A stretch of 54,361 nt of DNA from an uncultured Thermoguttaceae bacterium (GCA_937951625.1 CALFBP010000023.1:1-54361); one strand, 5' to 3'. Counted from the first letter of the stretch, positions 15,688 through 25,448 are shown. Made by a program: numbers and translations. Notes: generated from the sequence alone by a model not told the origin.

Positions 15688-16197
15688 TCAGCGACGGGCC
15701 TCGCGCACCAAGTGCCCCAGCTCGGGCAGGACGAGTTTTTCCATGGCCAGGCGGACGCCTCCGGGAGAGCCGGGCATGGCCAGCACGACTGTGCGGTGTA
15801 GCAGGCCCCCCACCGCCCGACTGAGCATGGCGGCCGCCCCCACCTCCGCGTAGCTGAGCATCCGAAACAACTCCCCGAAACCGGGGAGTGGCTTGGTGAT
15901 AAGCTGGCTGATGGTCTCAAAGGTCTGGTCCCGGCTCCCCAAGCCGGTCCCCCCCGTCATTAAAATGGCGTCCACGTCCGATCGTTGGCTCAAGCTGGTC
16001 AACAGCGCCCGCATCGGCTCCGGTTCGTCGCGAATGATCCGCCGTTCCACGATCTGGTGGCCTTTAGCGCTCAGCATTTCCACGATCGTCTGCCCGCCCA
16101 CGTCGTTTTCCATCGTCCGCGTATCGCTGACGGTGATGACGGCACAGCGGACCACGGTCGGGGCCTGTTGGCGGTGGGTTTCCGGTACGGATGACAT
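15688..16197 (-). CDS. moaB: molybdenum cofactor protein MoaB/Mog-type
   Basis: This 169-aa protein belongs to the MogA/MoaB family, which binds molybdopterin and adenylylates it before metal insertion (for some MoaB proteins activity is unproven). RCAVITVSDTRTMENDVGGQ is the first conserved motif; ILMTGGTGLGSRD contains the GGTG-x-x-x-RD substrate loop, and MLSYAEVGAAAMLSRAVGG and AMPGSPGGVRLAMEKLVLPELGH complete the site. Length and order are normal. ATG 16197 gives the standard N terminus, though no good ribosome site is visible and ATG 16227 is possible. No other molybdopterin gene lies in the window. Confidence 0.93.
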   Translation of the reverse strand: MSSVPETHRQQAPTVVRCAVITVSDTRTMENDVGGQTIVEMLSAKGHQIVERRIIRDEPEPMRALLTSLSQRSDVDAILMTGGTGLGSRDQTFETISQLITKPLPGFGELFRMLSYAEVGAAAMLSRAVGGLLHRTVVLAMPGSPGGVRLAMEKLVLPELGHLVREARR

Positions 16198-16233
16198 GGG
16201 GGGATTGAGTACCTCGTTTCTGCGCAAATCGTT

Positions 16234-16263
16234 TTGCCCATCGAGCGGTGGAATAACTATACT
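16234..16263 (+). promoter_or_regulatory. sigma70-type promoter for the HEAT-repeat gene
   Basis: TTGCCC (16234-16239), an 18-bp spacer and TATACT (16258-16263) precede the HEAT-repeat gene, which starts about 117 bp further on. The moaB gene diverges from the same region, with no clear promoter of its own. Confidence 0.5.
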
Positions 16264-16380
16264 TTAGTGTGGGCCAAGGCAATAGGTTGCGCCAATGGTT
16301 TGCGCGTTTTCGGGTACCGGGAGTGTCATGAGCGGCCCACGCCTCCGGGAGTCGAGTCGGGGTGGGGGAGCGCGGTGGGC

Positions 16381-17610
16381 ATGGCAATGATGGACCGTTG
16401 GTCTCTGGTCGTGTTGGGGTTGGCGGTTCTCCTGGTCCAATTTCCGGGAGTGGCGCGCTGCGAAGTCTTTATTTTGAGTCACGGCGGCGAACTTGTCGGC
16501 GAGCTCCTCAATCCCCAGCAGTCGCCCCGGCAGTCTTACCAAATCAAGACTGCCGAAGGGGTCGTGGTGACGCTCGCTGCGAATCAAGTGAAACAAGTCT
16601 TGCGTCCTAAGCCGGAAGAACTCGAGTATCAGTCGATCCGCTCGGAATATCCTGATACCGCCGAAGGGCAGTGGAACTTGGCCGAATGGTGCAAAGAGAA
16701 GAAATTGACTGCCTATCGGAGGGCCCATCTGGAGCGGGTGATCGAATTAGATCCAGACCATGAAGCGGCCCACAAGGCCCTCGGCCACGTCAAGATCGAC
16801 GGCAAGTGGACCACGCAGCGCGAACAACTCGATAGCCAAGGACTCCGCTTCTATCGCGGCCGGGTGCGGACGCAGCAGGAAATCGACATCCTCGAGGAAA
16901 AACAAAGGACGAACGCGGCGGAGAAGGAGTGGGCACAAAAGATCGACCGGCTGGTCATCCGATTAGGCTCGGATCAGGGCGAAGAGGCCCGCAACGCCTT
17001 GCTTGCCATTCGCGATCCCCTGGCCGTCAAGGGGCTTGTTGCGGCGCTCAAGCGAAGTCCCTCTCCCGCAGTGCGGATCATCCTGGCTCAGTCACTGGCG
17101 GGAATCGGCACGCACGAGGCAGTCATGGCTTTGGCCTTCAGCGCCATCGAGGACCCGGTGGAAGAGGTCCGGCTCAGTTGCCTGGAACTACTCAAAAAAA
17201 AGAAGGACCCTGCCGTTGTCGAGTATTTCGTCGGCCGCCTCAGCGTGAAGAAGAGCAACAACGTGCAGATCAATCGTGCCGGGGTGGCTCTGAAGATGAT
17301 GGAGGCCCATTCCGCGATCGGCCCCTTGATCGATTCCTTGATTACGGTCCACAAGATCCGCAATCCGAACTACAACCCCAACCAGATGAGCAACACGTTC
17401 AGTACAGGACCGGGCGGAGGTGGCGGCATCGGCATGGGGATGGGCAGTGGACCCAAGTATTTCGTCCAATCGGTGCGCAATCCCGACGTGCTCGATGCCC
17501 TGGTGGCCCTGACCGGCCAGGCAGCCCTGGGATATGACATCCCCGCCTGGCGGGCGTGGCTGGCTGCGCAAAAGTCTCCGCCCGCCACCGACCTCCGCCG
17601 CGACAAGTGA
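16381..17610 (+). CDS. secreted HEAT-repeat protein
   Basis: This 409-aa protein has a signal peptide (WSLVVLGLAVLLVQFPGVARC). Early on it shows FILSHGGELVGELLNPQQ, a motif like those of planctomycete proteins that form a small beta domain, then a TPR-like helical pair (GQWNLAEWCKEKKL and RRAHLERVIELDPDHEAAHKALGH). From about residue 195 come HEAT repeats (ARNALLAIRDPLAVKGLVAALKRS, VRIILAQSLAGIGTHEAVMALAFSAI). A Gly-rich stretch (GPGGGGGIGMGMGSG) precedes the end. Such folds bind proteins; no enzyme motif is present. ATG 16381 was chosen, with 16387 and 16390 as alternatives. Confidence 0.75.
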   Translation: MAMMDRWSLVVLGLAVLLVQFPGVARCEVFILSHGGELVGELLNPQQSPRQSYQIKTAEGVVVTLAANQVKQVLRPKPEELEYQSIRSEYPDTAEGQWNLAEWCKEKKLTAYRRAHLERVIELDPDHEAAHKALGHVKIDGKWTTQREQLDSQGLRFYRGRVRTQQEIDILEEKQRTNAAEKEWAQKIDRLVIRLGSDQGEEARNALLAIRDPLAVKGLVAALKRSPSPAVRIILAQSLAGIGTHEAVMALAFSAIEDPVEEVRLSCLELLKKKKDPAVVEYFVGRLSVKKSNNVQINRAGVALKMMEAHSAIGPLIDSLITVHKIRNPNYNPNQMSNTFSTGPGGGGGIGMGMGSGPKYFVQSVRNPDVLDALVALTGQAALGYDIPAWRAWLAAQKSPPATDLRRDK

Positions 17611-17652
17611 TCGCGTTGGCTCTGCTGTACGATCCGGGTGTATCGCGGACGA

Positions 17653-19026
17653 CTAGGATTGGCTCGGGCGTAGGTCGGCGATGGGAACGGCGAACCCCTG
17701 GACGCGGTTGTCCGCCAAGTGGACGTTGCGCGTCTCGGGGCCCACGCGGATACCGATGCGCTGGGCCGGTCCGCGGGTCTCGACGAGCTCGTTGCCCACG
17801 ACGGCGATCTCCTCGGTCGGACCCTGGATGTCGATCGCCACGCCGTCTTCCTTGCCCGAGTCTTCGATCCGATTGGATTCGATCCGATTGCGATGGGCGG
17901 CGAAATCCCTGCCCCGTTCGGGCCGGAAGAGCACGCCCACTTGCCCGCTACGGAGAATCGTGTTGCCGCGGACCACGTTGTCCGTGTCGCGGTGGCCCAA
18001 CGACACCCCGCACTGGCAGTCCTCGATCGTATTGCCCTCGGCCAGGGCGAACTTCACGCCCCAACAGAAAAAAATACCGATGGAATTTCGGGCAATCCGG
18101 TTCCCACGGATCACGGTGCGCTGCGAACCAGAGCCGGGATGGAGCCCGAGACCTGCGTGGTCCTGGCTGCGGCAGTTCTCCACCACCACGTCGTGGGCGA
18201 TCTGCCAGCTTATGCCATCACCATTGTAGTTTTTGGCAGTGACGTTGCGGATCGTGATCCGGTTGCAATCTTGGAGGAAAACGCAGCCCGCATAGTTGCC
18301 GTCCAGGTTCGCGTTGTTGGCCCGATTGCCGTCCAAGGCTAGATTTTCGATCACCACGTCGGCCACATGTTCCCCACTTAAGATCGGAAATAATGTCGAG
18401 ACCGTCGTATCGCCTTGGAGCCAGAAATTTTCGCGGAGGGCCCGGTCGAGTTTGAATCGGTTGCCGCTCCGGGCCACCAAAGTGCGTTTGGCCACATCCG
18501 TTCCGCCGTGATGCGGGTTGCGCGTGCGGAGGCAGACGCCGTCGCCGACTTGGAAGCCCTGCGCGTCGGCTAAGGTGATCTCTTGATCGTACCAATCGGA
18601 ATCGGCGGCGAGCTTGGTGGAGATCGAAGGTTCTTTCAACAGGATCGTCTCCTCCCCGCTGCCGAGGATCCGGACCTTGGACTTCAGATAGACGGCGTTT
18701 CGCAGGCGGAACGTGCCGGGCAGGATTTTTACCGTGCCCCCGCCCAATGCCGCAACATAATCGACGGCCGCCTGAAGCACGCGGTGATCGGCGCCGACCA
18801 AGTCAGCCTTCCCTGGCCCGACGGTTAGCGTCAGATATTCTTCCCACTTGGGCTCCACCGGGTCGCCAGACGTTGCCCGAACCCGATCCACCGGCGGTTC
18901 GGCCAACGCTTGGCGACCAACCGAGGATGCGGCCAAGGCCGCCATGGCCCGAACGAACCCCCGGCGGTTCACTCGAACGCCGACTGGCACAACGCTGTTT
19001 GGAACCACGAGGCTTTTTGGAACCAC
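17653..19026 (-). CDS. Tat-exported right-handed beta-helix protein
   Basis: This 457-aa protein has a twin-arginine leader (NRRGFVRAMAALAASS) and a pectate-lyase-type parallel beta-helix. GGGTVKILPGTFRLRNAVYLKSKV opens the helix, followed by many turns of the N-x-I-x-x-N-x type: NRITIRNVTAKNYNGDGISW, RTVIRGNRIARNSIGIFF, NVVRGNTILRSGQVGV. Family members are polysaccharide lyases, epimerases or hydrolases; I see no residues that fix the activity. The start is GTG at 19026, supported by GGAGGAGG six bases upstream. Export by Tat means it folds in the cytoplasm first. Confidence 0.8.
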   Translation of the reverse strand: MVPKSLVVPNSVVPVGVRVNRRGFVRAMAALAASSVGRQALAEPPVDRVRATSGDPVEPKWEEYLTLTVGPGKADLVGADHRVLQAAVDYVAALGGGTVKILPGTFRLRNAVYLKSKVRILGSGEETILLKEPSISTKLAADSDWYDQEITLADAQGFQVGDGVCLRTRNPHHGGTDVAKRTLVARSGNRFKLDRALRENFWLQGDTTVSTLFPILSGEHVADVVIENLALDGNRANNANLDGNYAGCVFLQDCNRITIRNVTAKNYNGDGISWQIAHDVVVENCRSQDHAGLGLHPGSGSQRTVIRGNRIARNSIGIFFCWGVKFALAEGNTIEDCQCGVSLGHRDTDNVVRGNTILRSGQVGVLFRPERGRDFAAHRNRIESNRIEDSGKEDGVAIDIQGPTEEIAVVGNELVETRGPAQRIGIRVGPETRNVHLADNRVQGFAVPIADLRPSQS

Positions 19027-19193
19027 GAGAAGCCTCCTCCTGTCTGCATCAATGGCGGTCCACGCATCCGCGCTTCCATCGCCGCCCCTCGGTTCGTTGT
19101 GGCGGCGACGAATATGTGATATGAAAGCGTGCTACCTGCGTCAAGCGGTGACGATCTGATTTCCAAGCGAGATCGAAGTCTAGAGATTGCGGT

Positions 19194-20156
19194 GTGGAGA
19201 CGAGCGAGGCGCCCTGCCGTCGACCTAACCCCAGCAAATTGGCTGGGCGGCTCTCGGTTTTAGCCGCGGCCATCTTGTGGAGTTCCAGCGGGCTGTTTGC
19301 CAAGTGGCCGATTTTCGACGCCTGGCCGGCCTCGACGCGGGGGATGACGCTGGCCTTCTGGCGGGCCGTGTTCGCCGCGATGATTCTCCTGCCCGCCGTG
19401 CGGCAAGCACGATGGCGCTGGGGCCTCGTGCCGTTGGCCATGGCCTTCACGCTGATGAACGTGAGCTATCTGACCGCCATGGCCCACACCACCGCGGCCA
19501 ACGCCATCTGGCTGCAAAGCACCTGCCCCTGGTGGGTGTTTCTTTTTTCCGTGTTTCTCTTCCGCGAGCCGATTGTGCGGCGCGACTTGATCCCCCTAGG
19601 CTTCGGCGTCTTGGGCGTGAGCACCATCCTGTCGTTCGAGATGCAAGGCCAGGCCGCGTTCGGGGCGGCCTGCGGGCTGGTGGCCGGCATTTCGTATGCC
19701 GGCGTGGTGGTCCTGATGCGGCAGCTACGGAACGAAAACTCCTCTTGGCTTGTCGCCTTGAACCACGCCGTGGCCGCTTTGGTGTTGCTGCCCTGGGTAT
19801 TTCGGTTCGGGCCGTGGCCGACGCCGCTCCAATGGGCCGCACTCGCCGCCTTCGGCATTTTCCAAATGGCCCTACCCTATCTTTTGTTGATCCGCGCCTT
19901 GCGGGCCATCAGCAGTCAGGAGGCTGTGGCCATCGGAATGGTGGAACCCATTTTGATTCCCGTCTGGGCATTCTTGGTCCGTGGGGAAGTGCCTGCGCCG
20001 TGGACTTTTTTCGGTGCCGCGATGATCCTGGTTGGTCTTTCGCTTCGTTACCTTGTCTTCGAGAAGTGGCCGGTGGGAAAAGAGTTGTCTGGGGTGAGCC
20101 GCACGGCACAAAGGGTGGGTGCGGCGGAAGCGGACCACACCCTTCGCGTGGATTGA
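19194..20156 (+). CDS. EamA/DMT-family transporter
   Basis: This 320-aa inner-membrane protein has about ten hydrophobic helices in two EamA repeats. Repeat 1 runs from LSVLAAAILWSSSGLFAKWP to LGVSTILSFEMQG and repeat 2 from GAACGLVAGISYAGVVVLM to GAAMILVGLSLRYLVF. The motif ISSQEAVAIGMVEPILIPVWAFLVRGEVP is the conserved end of repeat 2. The family exports amino acids and other metabolites; the substrate here is unknown. The only reasonable start is GTG 19194; no ATG fits. A roughly 30-residue polar tail follows the last helix. Confidence 0.85.
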   Translation: METSEAPCRRPNPSKLAGRLSVLAAAILWSSSGLFAKWPIFDAWPASTRGMTLAFWRAVFAAMILLPAVRQARWRWGLVPLAMAFTLMNVSYLTAMAHTTAANAIWLQSTCPWWVFLFSVFLFREPIVRRDLIPLGFGVLGVSTILSFEMQGQAAFGAACGLVAGISYAGVVVLMRQLRNENSSWLVALNHAVAALVLLPWVFRFGPWPTPLQWAALAAFGIFQMALPYLLLIRALRAISSQEAVAIGMVEPILIPVWAFLVRGEVPAPWTFFGAAMILVGLSLRYLVFEKWPVGKELSGVSRTAQRVGAAEADHTLRVD

Positions 20157-20163
20157 TGTACCA

Positions 20164-20787
20164 TCAGCCCTCCCGCTGGAAAACTTTGGCGGCTTTCCGG
20201 CACTCATAAACGGCCTTTTCGGTAATCACTACATCCATGAACACGTCGTGGTGTTGCATGGGGATTTCTGGCACGATCTGGCATTCGAACGCCGCGGCCA
20301 CCACCAAGGCGTCCGGCCGCAGCCGCCGCAGCAAGCGGTCGTAATATCCCTTGCCATATCCGAGCCGCCCGCCGCGTCGATCGAAGGCCACGCCGGGAAC
20401 CATCACCAAATCAATCTCCTCCGCTTCAACCCTCAAGGAGGCAACGTCCCTCAGCTCCTCCCGAGGTTCCAAGACCCCGAAACAACCGGGCGACAATTGA
20501 TCGAGGTCTTGCAAGTGGAACAACATCAGCTCGTCGTTTTGGCAAAAAGGGACTGCAACGCGCTTACCGGCCGCCATCACGATAGGAAGAAAGGGCCGCG
20601 TTCGGACCTCGCTCCGCATATCGACATACAGCAGGACCGTTTGGGCGGCCGCGAATTCAGGCAGGGAGAGAAACCGTTGCCAGATCGTTTGGCTGAGCTG
20701 TTCGCGGTCGGCTTGCTGGTCGCGCCTTTGGCGCGCCTCCCGACGGAGCTGCCGTTTGAAGGCCAAAGGGTCGTGCAGGGACGCCAT
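20164..20787 (-). CDS. 5-formyltetrahydrofolate cyclo-ligase
   Basis: This 207-aa cytoplasmic enzyme performs the ATP-dependent conversion of 5-formyl-THF to 5,10-methenyl-THF, rescuing folate from a dead end. KRQLRREARQRRDQQ is the N-terminal ATP-phosphate helix, LLYVDMRSEVRTRPFLPIVMAAGKRVAVP the substrate strand, and DLVMVPGVAFDRRGGRLGYGKGYYDRLL the diagnostic ATP/folate loop. ATG 20787 is preferred over a TTG two codons earlier. The gene converges on the EamA gene with a gap of seven bases. Confidence 0.93.
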   Translation of the reverse strand: MASLHDPLAFKRQLRREARQRRDQQADREQLSQTIWQRFLSLPEFAAAQTVLLYVDMRSEVRTRPFLPIVMAAGKRVAVPFCQNDELMLFHLQDLDQLSPGCFGVLEPREELRDVASLRVEAEEIDLVMVPGVAFDRRGGRLGYGKGYYDRLLRRLRPDALVVAAAFECQIVPEIPMQHHDVFMDVVITEKAVYECRKAAKVFQREG

Positions 20788-20855
20788 GGTCAATCGTTTA
20801 TGTCGTCAGACCATTGGAGAAGCTTAGCCGGCTGACGATGCCAAGACAATCCTTT

Positions 20856-20885
20856 TTCGACGCCAATAGGGGGCCATCCTATAAT
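20856..20885 (+). promoter_or_regulatory. promoter-like sequence upstream of first DUF1559 gene
   Basis: A perfect TATAAT lies at 20880-20885 with a weak TTCGAC about 18 bp upstream. The start codon at 21069 would have a leader of about 175 bases. Confidence 0.4.
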
Positions 20886-21068
20886 CTGGAAGTAGTAATC
20901 AAGTTTCGAAATTTTTGAGTTTTCTGTCGCAGCGGGGTCGAGATTTCAACCAACCAGAGGGGCTTTTGCCTTACTTTCTTGCTTTTCGCTCTTCCGCGCG
21001 GAATAATCAAGGCGAGGGCAAGGATTTCATTTTGCATCCGGCATGGTTGCAGAAAGGGGAGGCTCGTC

Positions 21069-22136
21069 ATGATCAAGTCGGCAAAGTACCCCAGACGGCA
21101 GGAGAGTGGTTTCACTTTGGTGGAACTGCTGGTGGTAATCGCCATCATTGGGATTTTGATCGCGCTATTGTTGCCTGCGGTTCAGGCGGCCCGCGAGGCC
21201 GCCCGGAGGTCGCAGTGCTCGAACAATATGAAACAGATCGGGCTTGCCTTTCACAATTACCATGGTTCGTACAATGCCTTTCCATTCTCGTGGATGGCGG
21301 ATGTGTTTATGCCGCCTCCTCCCCCGATAAACATACAGGTTTGGGGGACACGTCTGCTGCCTTTTTTGGAACAAGGGGCCCTGTACCAGCGTTACGACGA
21401 TCGCACGCCAGCGGTGAACGAAGCGGCGGGTTTTGGTCACAACGCCACGGTGGTGGCAACAAACATCGCAGTGATCTCGACGCTTCTTCCTGTGTTCGTA
21501 TGTCCATCAACACCGGGTGGGGCCAACCGGATTTACGATGTGTCGCTGCCCTCAGCCGCGTCAGGTTTTCCCGTGGACTTGACTTGGCGGGAGGCAGCAT
21601 CGGACTATATCGCAGCCTCGGGAGTACGGGGTGTGTTCGCGAATCTAGCTTATGCGAACTTTCCCGGTGGGGCAGGCGGCGACCGCGAAGGCGCACTCCG
21701 ATCCGTTGGAAGAGGGTTGTACGGTAACAGTCAAGAAGTGAGCGGTATTGCTCAGATTCGCGATGGCACTGCCAACACGATCTTGATCGGAGAACGCGTC
21801 GGTGGTCCCGACATTTGGTGGAAGGGGAACGCGATTCCTCGGAATTACTTGAATGGGGCGCTCCACGGGGCCAACGGCGGGGGCTGGGGAAACTTCCTCA
21901 ACGGTGAACACTGGCTGCAAGGGGCGTTGTATGACGGCAGCCAGGCACCGAACGGGGGACCTTGCCCGATCAACTGCTCGAGCCTTCGCGGGGATGGTTA
22001 CTACTCGTTCCATCCCGGTGGCATCAACGTACTTCTCGCTGACGGTTCGACTCGATTCATCTCGGAAACAGTCGAGTCCTTCGTCTTTGCCTCGATGATT
22101 ACACGGAAGAAGGGCGAGACCTTTACCATGCCTTAA
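21069..22136 (+). CDS. DUF1559-domain pseudopilin-like protein (copy 1)
   Basis: This 355-aa protein has a type IV pilin-like leader, [17 protein letters not shown], with the Gly-Phe cleavage site and Glu5, followed by the planctomycete-specific [29 protein letters not shown]. The C-terminal H-x9-DG motif is present as [19 protein letters not shown]1559 proteins occur in tens to hundreds of copies in planctomycetes and are thought to be processed like pseudopilins and displayed at the envelope. GGGGAGG precedes the ATG. The lipoprotein gene 118 bp downstream is probably co-transcribed. Confidence 0.93.
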   Translation: MIKSAKYPRRQESGFTLVELLVVIAIIGILIALLLPAVQAAREAARRSQCSNNMKQIGLAFHNYHGSYNAFPFSWMADVFMPPPPPINIQVWGTRLLPFLEQGALYQRYDDRTPAVNEAAGFGHNATVVATNIAVISTLLPVFVCPSTPGGANRIYDVSLPSAASGFPVDLTWREAASDYIAASGVRGVFANLAYANFPGGAGGDREGALRSVGRGLYGNSQEVSGIAQIRDGTANTILIGERVGGPDIWWKGNAIPRNYLNGALHGANGGGWGNFLNGEHWLQGALYDGSQAPNGGPCPINCSSLRGDGYYSFHPGGINVLLADGSTRFISETVESFVFASMITRKKGETFTMP

Positions 22137-22254
22137 AGGGCTCTGTGATCTCTATCAGCGAGGTCTCGGAGCTACGATTGACCCCAAACGCGTCGCGATT
22201 TTGAGGGGCTCGCGGCGAGCGGGTGTTCGCGGACCATCATCTTTGAGGTGCTAC

Positions 22255-22695
22255 ATGAGCCAATCCGTGCGATGGATGTTGTTTTGTTTGCTTGTGTGTC
22301 TGATGTCGGGCTCGTGCGGTGGTCCGCAAGGACCACCTCGTAAAGAGACGTTTCCCTTGAGGGGCCAAGTGTTTGTTGACGGCCAGCCGGCAGCAGGTGT
22401 TATCGTTTCCTGCGTCGACGCGAAGGGTGCCGATACTAGCTCGCCTCCCTCTTCTGCCGTGACCAAAGACGATGGCTCGTTTGAAATCTCGACGTACCAA
22501 AAATCCGATGGCCTCCCCGAAGGCGAGTATGTCCTGACGTTCAAGTGGCAGAAATTCAATGCCATCTCCATGAGCTACGTTGGACCGGACCAACTCAAGG
22601 ACCGTTATTCCGATCCGAGCAAGAGTACCTTCCGGGTGAAGGTGGAGAAGGGAAAGCCCACTCCTCCCCAGAAAATCGAGTTGAGCACGAAGTAA
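22255..22695 (+). CDS. lipoprotein with carboxypeptidase-regulatory-like domain
   Basis: This 146-aa protein has a lipobox (LMSGSC) near residue 21 and one beta-sandwich domain of the carboxypeptidase regulatory/transthyretin-like type. FPLRGQVFVDGQPAAGVIVSC is the opening strand pair, TKDDGSFEISTY the central motif and LPEGEYVLTFKWQ the later strand. GAGGTG precedes the ATG at 22255. Small lipoproteins of this kind usually follow DUF1559 genes in planctomycetes, as here, suggesting that the two act together at the cell surface. Confidence 0.85.
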   Translation: MSQSVRWMLFCLLVCLMSGSCGGPQGPPRKETFPLRGQVFVDGQPAAGVIVSCVDAKGADTSSPPSSAVTKDDGSFEISTYQKSDGLPEGEYVLTFKWQKFNAISMSYVGPDQLKDRYSDPSKSTFRVKVEKGKPTPPQKIELSTK

Positions 22696-22846
22696 GGCAC
22701 GAGAGTGCTTTTGTTCGCGGCCACCGGTGCCTGCAATCCACGCCAAGCATGGGATCGAATCCGTTGCTTCGGTGTGAGTTCTGGCCCTTGTGGCTGTTTT
22801 TGTTGTCGTCGATGACTAAACTCTGAGTCTTCGAGGAACCACCGCG

Positions 22847-24178
22847 ATGATCGAAAAAAAGGGTTGCTTCCTTGCGGCCATGGCGATGCTCTTGTTGGCT
22901 TGCGTCGATCAGGCGCGTGTCGTCGTGGCCGAAGGGGCCGAAACCATTCCCACGGAAATTCATCGTTATGTCCGCTTCGACGATGGGATGTTCGCGTGGA
23001 ACATTTTGGAGAAAAAAGAGTTTCTGCAAGGCAGGATTTGGGATCTTGAGCTAACCTCGCAGACATGGCAGGGCATCGTTTGGAAGCACGCCTTGGCAGT
23101 GTTCGAGCCCAAAGACGTTCGCTATCCGCGGCACGTGCTGTTGTTCATCACCGGGGGCAGCGTTGGCCGACGACCAAGCAAGGAAAATCTCGCGATGGGC
23201 CTTCGGCTGGCGGAACTCGCCCATGCCCGCGTGGCCATGTTGCATCAAGTGCCCAACCAGCCGCTGTTGGACAACCGCAAGGAAGACGACCTGATCAGCG
23301 AGACTTGGCTTCGATTCCTCGACACCGGCGACGTGACCTGGGTGCTTCAGCTTCCGATGGTCAAGAGCGCGGTTCGGGCCATGGATGCGGTCCAAGCCCT
23401 GGCCAAGAGCCAATGGAACGCGCCGGTCGAGGGATTCGTCGTCACCGGGGCCTCGAAGCGCGGCTGGACTACCTGGTTGACCGCCGTGGCCGACCAGCGC
23501 CCCATCGCCATCGCCCCCATGGTTATCGACATGCTCAACCTGCGGCGGCAGATGAGCTATCAATTGGAGACCTGGGGCCAATACAGCGAACAGATCGACG
23601 ATTACACCCGCAAGGGCCTGGTTCGGGAGGGAGAGCTGAACGAACGGGAAACGTTCTTGTGGAAACTGGTGGATCCCTACACCTATCGCGCCCAGTTGAC
23701 CTTGCCCAAGCTACTCCTACACGGTTCGAATGATCCCTATTGGACGGTCGACGCGGCCAAACTCTACTGGAATGACTTGGTTGGCCCGAAGTACCTGCAT
23801 GAGGTCCCGAACGCGGGCCACGGGCTCGAGGGAGGGCGGCCCAAGGCCCTGGCGACCCTCGCCGCCTTTTTCCGTCATGTGGCCGGAAAACGGCCTTGGC
23901 CGGAACTCGACTGGACCTATGCCGAGAACAGCAGGGAGTATTCTTTGCGGGTAGGCTCGTCGATCGAACCCAAGGCGGCCCGATTGTGGATCGCCCACTC
24001 GAAGAGCAAAGACTTCCGTAAGTCCCAATGGCGGTCGCAGCCTATGGAAGGCCGGGACGCAACATTCCATGCCGTCGTGCCCAAGCCAACCGACGGCCAC
24101 GTCGCCTTCTTCGGCGAGTTGGAGTTCGAAGACGAAGGCACGCCCTATTCCTTGTCGACGCTTGTACAAAGACACTGA
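22847..24178 (+). CDS. PhoPQ-activated pathogenicity-related (PqaA) family protein
   Basis: This 443-aa exported protein has a signal peptide (FLAAMAMLLLACVDQARVVV) and an alpha/beta-hydrolase-like fold typical of PF10142. HVLLFITGGSVGRRP is the oxyanion strand, EGFVVTGASKRGWTTWLTAVAD the nucleophile elbow (Ser in GASKRG), LLHGSNDPYWTVDAAKLYW holds the acidic residue and NAGHGLEGG the His. A C-terminal beta domain follows from about residue 345. The family is named for Salmonella PqaA, and its substrate is unknown. A short GAGG lies about nine bases before the ATG. Confidence 0.88.
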   Translation: MIEKKGCFLAAMAMLLLACVDQARVVVAEGAETIPTEIHRYVRFDDGMFAWNILEKKEFLQGRIWDLELTSQTWQGIVWKHALAVFEPKDVRYPRHVLLFITGGSVGRRPSKENLAMGLRLAELAHARVAMLHQVPNQPLLDNRKEDDLISETWLRFLDTGDVTWVLQLPMVKSAVRAMDAVQALAKSQWNAPVEGFVVTGASKRGWTTWLTAVADQRPIAIAPMVIDMLNLRRQMSYQLETWGQYSEQIDDYTRKGLVREGELNERETFLWKLVDPYTYRAQLTLPKLLLHGSNDPYWTVDAAKLYWNDLVGPKYLHEVPNAGHGLEGGRPKALATLAAFFRHVAGKRPWPELDWTYAENSREYSLRVGSSIEPKAARLWIAHSKSKDFRKSQWRSQPMEGRDATFHAVVPKPTDGHVAFFGELEFEDEGTPYSLSTLVQRH

Positions 24179-24284
24179 ACAAGAGCAGAAAACTTCGTCC
24201 GAAACCCTTTATCATCCCGGAAGTCGTCGCGTACAATAGCCCTACCTTCTTGTCCAGAAAGCCGGGAATCGAGGGGTATTGCGC

Positions 24285-25391
24285 ATGGGTTGGTCTTGGC
24301 GCATTGGTCGGATTGCTGGCATCGATGTCCACGTGCATCTTACGTTCCTGTTATTGCTGGCGTGGCTAGGCTTTGCCAATTATCTGGCTGGCGGGGCTGC
24401 CGCGGCGATCCGCGGCTTGGGACTGATCTTGACCTTGTTCGGGATCGTCGTGTTGCACGAATTGGGGCATTCGTTGGCGGCACGGCGTTTTGGCATCGAG
24501 ACCCGCGACATCACGCTTCTACCTATCGGCGGGGTGGCACGACTCGAACGCATGCCGGAGGAGCCAGCTCAGGAGCTTGTGGTGGCTTTAGCCGGGCCGG
24601 CGGTGAATGTCGTGCTGGCCGCAGGAATCTACGTAGCCTCGTTCGGCCGGGGTGTCTTGCCGGTTTTCGAGACGTTCAGCGGCCTGGGCAGCTTCATCAG
24701 CCAGATTTTCTGGGTCAATGTGGGATTGGCCGTTTTCAATCTCCTGCCGGCTTTCCCGATGGACGGCGGTCGGGTGCTTCGGGCCTTGCTGGCCATGCGG
24801 ATGGACTACCTGCGGGCCACGCAGATTGCGGCAGGCATCGGCCAAGGGATGGCTTGGCTCTTCGGCCTGCTAGGTCTGCTTTTCAATCCGTTTCTGGTGT
24901 TTATCGCGTTGTTTGTTTGGATTGGCGCGGCCCAAGAGGCGAGCATGGTTCAGATGCGGTCGGCCCTGGACGGCATTCCGGTCCGCAATGCGATGATCAC
25001 CGAGTTCCACGTTTTGGAGCCGAACGACACGCTTGCGCGGGCGGTGGAGCACATTTTGGCGGGGTTTCAACAGGATTTCCCGGTGGTCGAGGACGGGCGA
25101 CCGGTGGGGGTGCTCACGCGGAACGATCTGGCGGCGGGCTTGGCGCAGCGGGGGCCTGAGGCGCTGGTTGGCGAATTCATGCACCGCGGCTGCGCGACGA
25201 CCGACCCCCGCGAAATGCTACAGGTCGCCTTCGCCCGACTCCAGGACCACGACTGCCACGTGCTGCCCGTGGTTCAGGATGGACAGCTCCTCGGGCTGCT
25301 GACCGGCGACAACGTAGCCGAAGTGCTGATGATCCAGCAGGCCCTCCGCGAGGCCCGCCGTGCATCCCAACAGGCCTCGCGTACCGGCTGA
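24285..25391 (+). CDS. site-2 protease family metalloprotease with CBS domains
   Basis: This 368-aa membrane protease has the zinc motif HELGH in LFGIVVLHELGHSLAARRFG and the third ligand in NLLPAFPMDGGRVLRALLA. Around these are about six transmembrane helices, followed by two cytoplasmic CBS domains from about residue 230 (PVRNAMITEFHVLEPNDTLARAVE and VGEFMHRGCATTDPREMLQVA), which bind adenosyl ligands. This is the SpoIVFB-like group 3 S2P layout. Such enzymes cut membrane-bound regulators; the target here is unknown. ATG 24285 has GAGGGG upstream; a TTG lies two codons earlier. Confidence 0.9.
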   Translation: MGWSWRIGRIAGIDVHVHLTFLLLLAWLGFANYLAGGAAAAIRGLGLILTLFGIVVLHELGHSLAARRFGIETRDITLLPIGGVARLERMPEEPAQELVVALAGPAVNVVLAAGIYVASFGRGVLPVFETFSGLGSFISQIFWVNVGLAVFNLLPAFPMDGGRVLRALLAMRMDYLRATQIAAGIGQGMAWLFGLLGLLFNPFLVFIALFVWIGAAQEASMVQMRSALDGIPVRNAMITEFHVLEPNDTLARAVEHILAGFQQDFPVVEDGRPVGVLTRNDLAAGLAQRGPEALVGEFMHRGCATTDPREMLQVAFARLQDHDCHVLPVVQDGQLLGLLTGDNVAEVLMIQQALREARRASQQASRTG

Positions 25392-25448
25392 GGATTTCCC
25401 GCTCGATTCTGTTGATTTTGCTGCTCCAGCGGTGCAGGACTCATTCGC

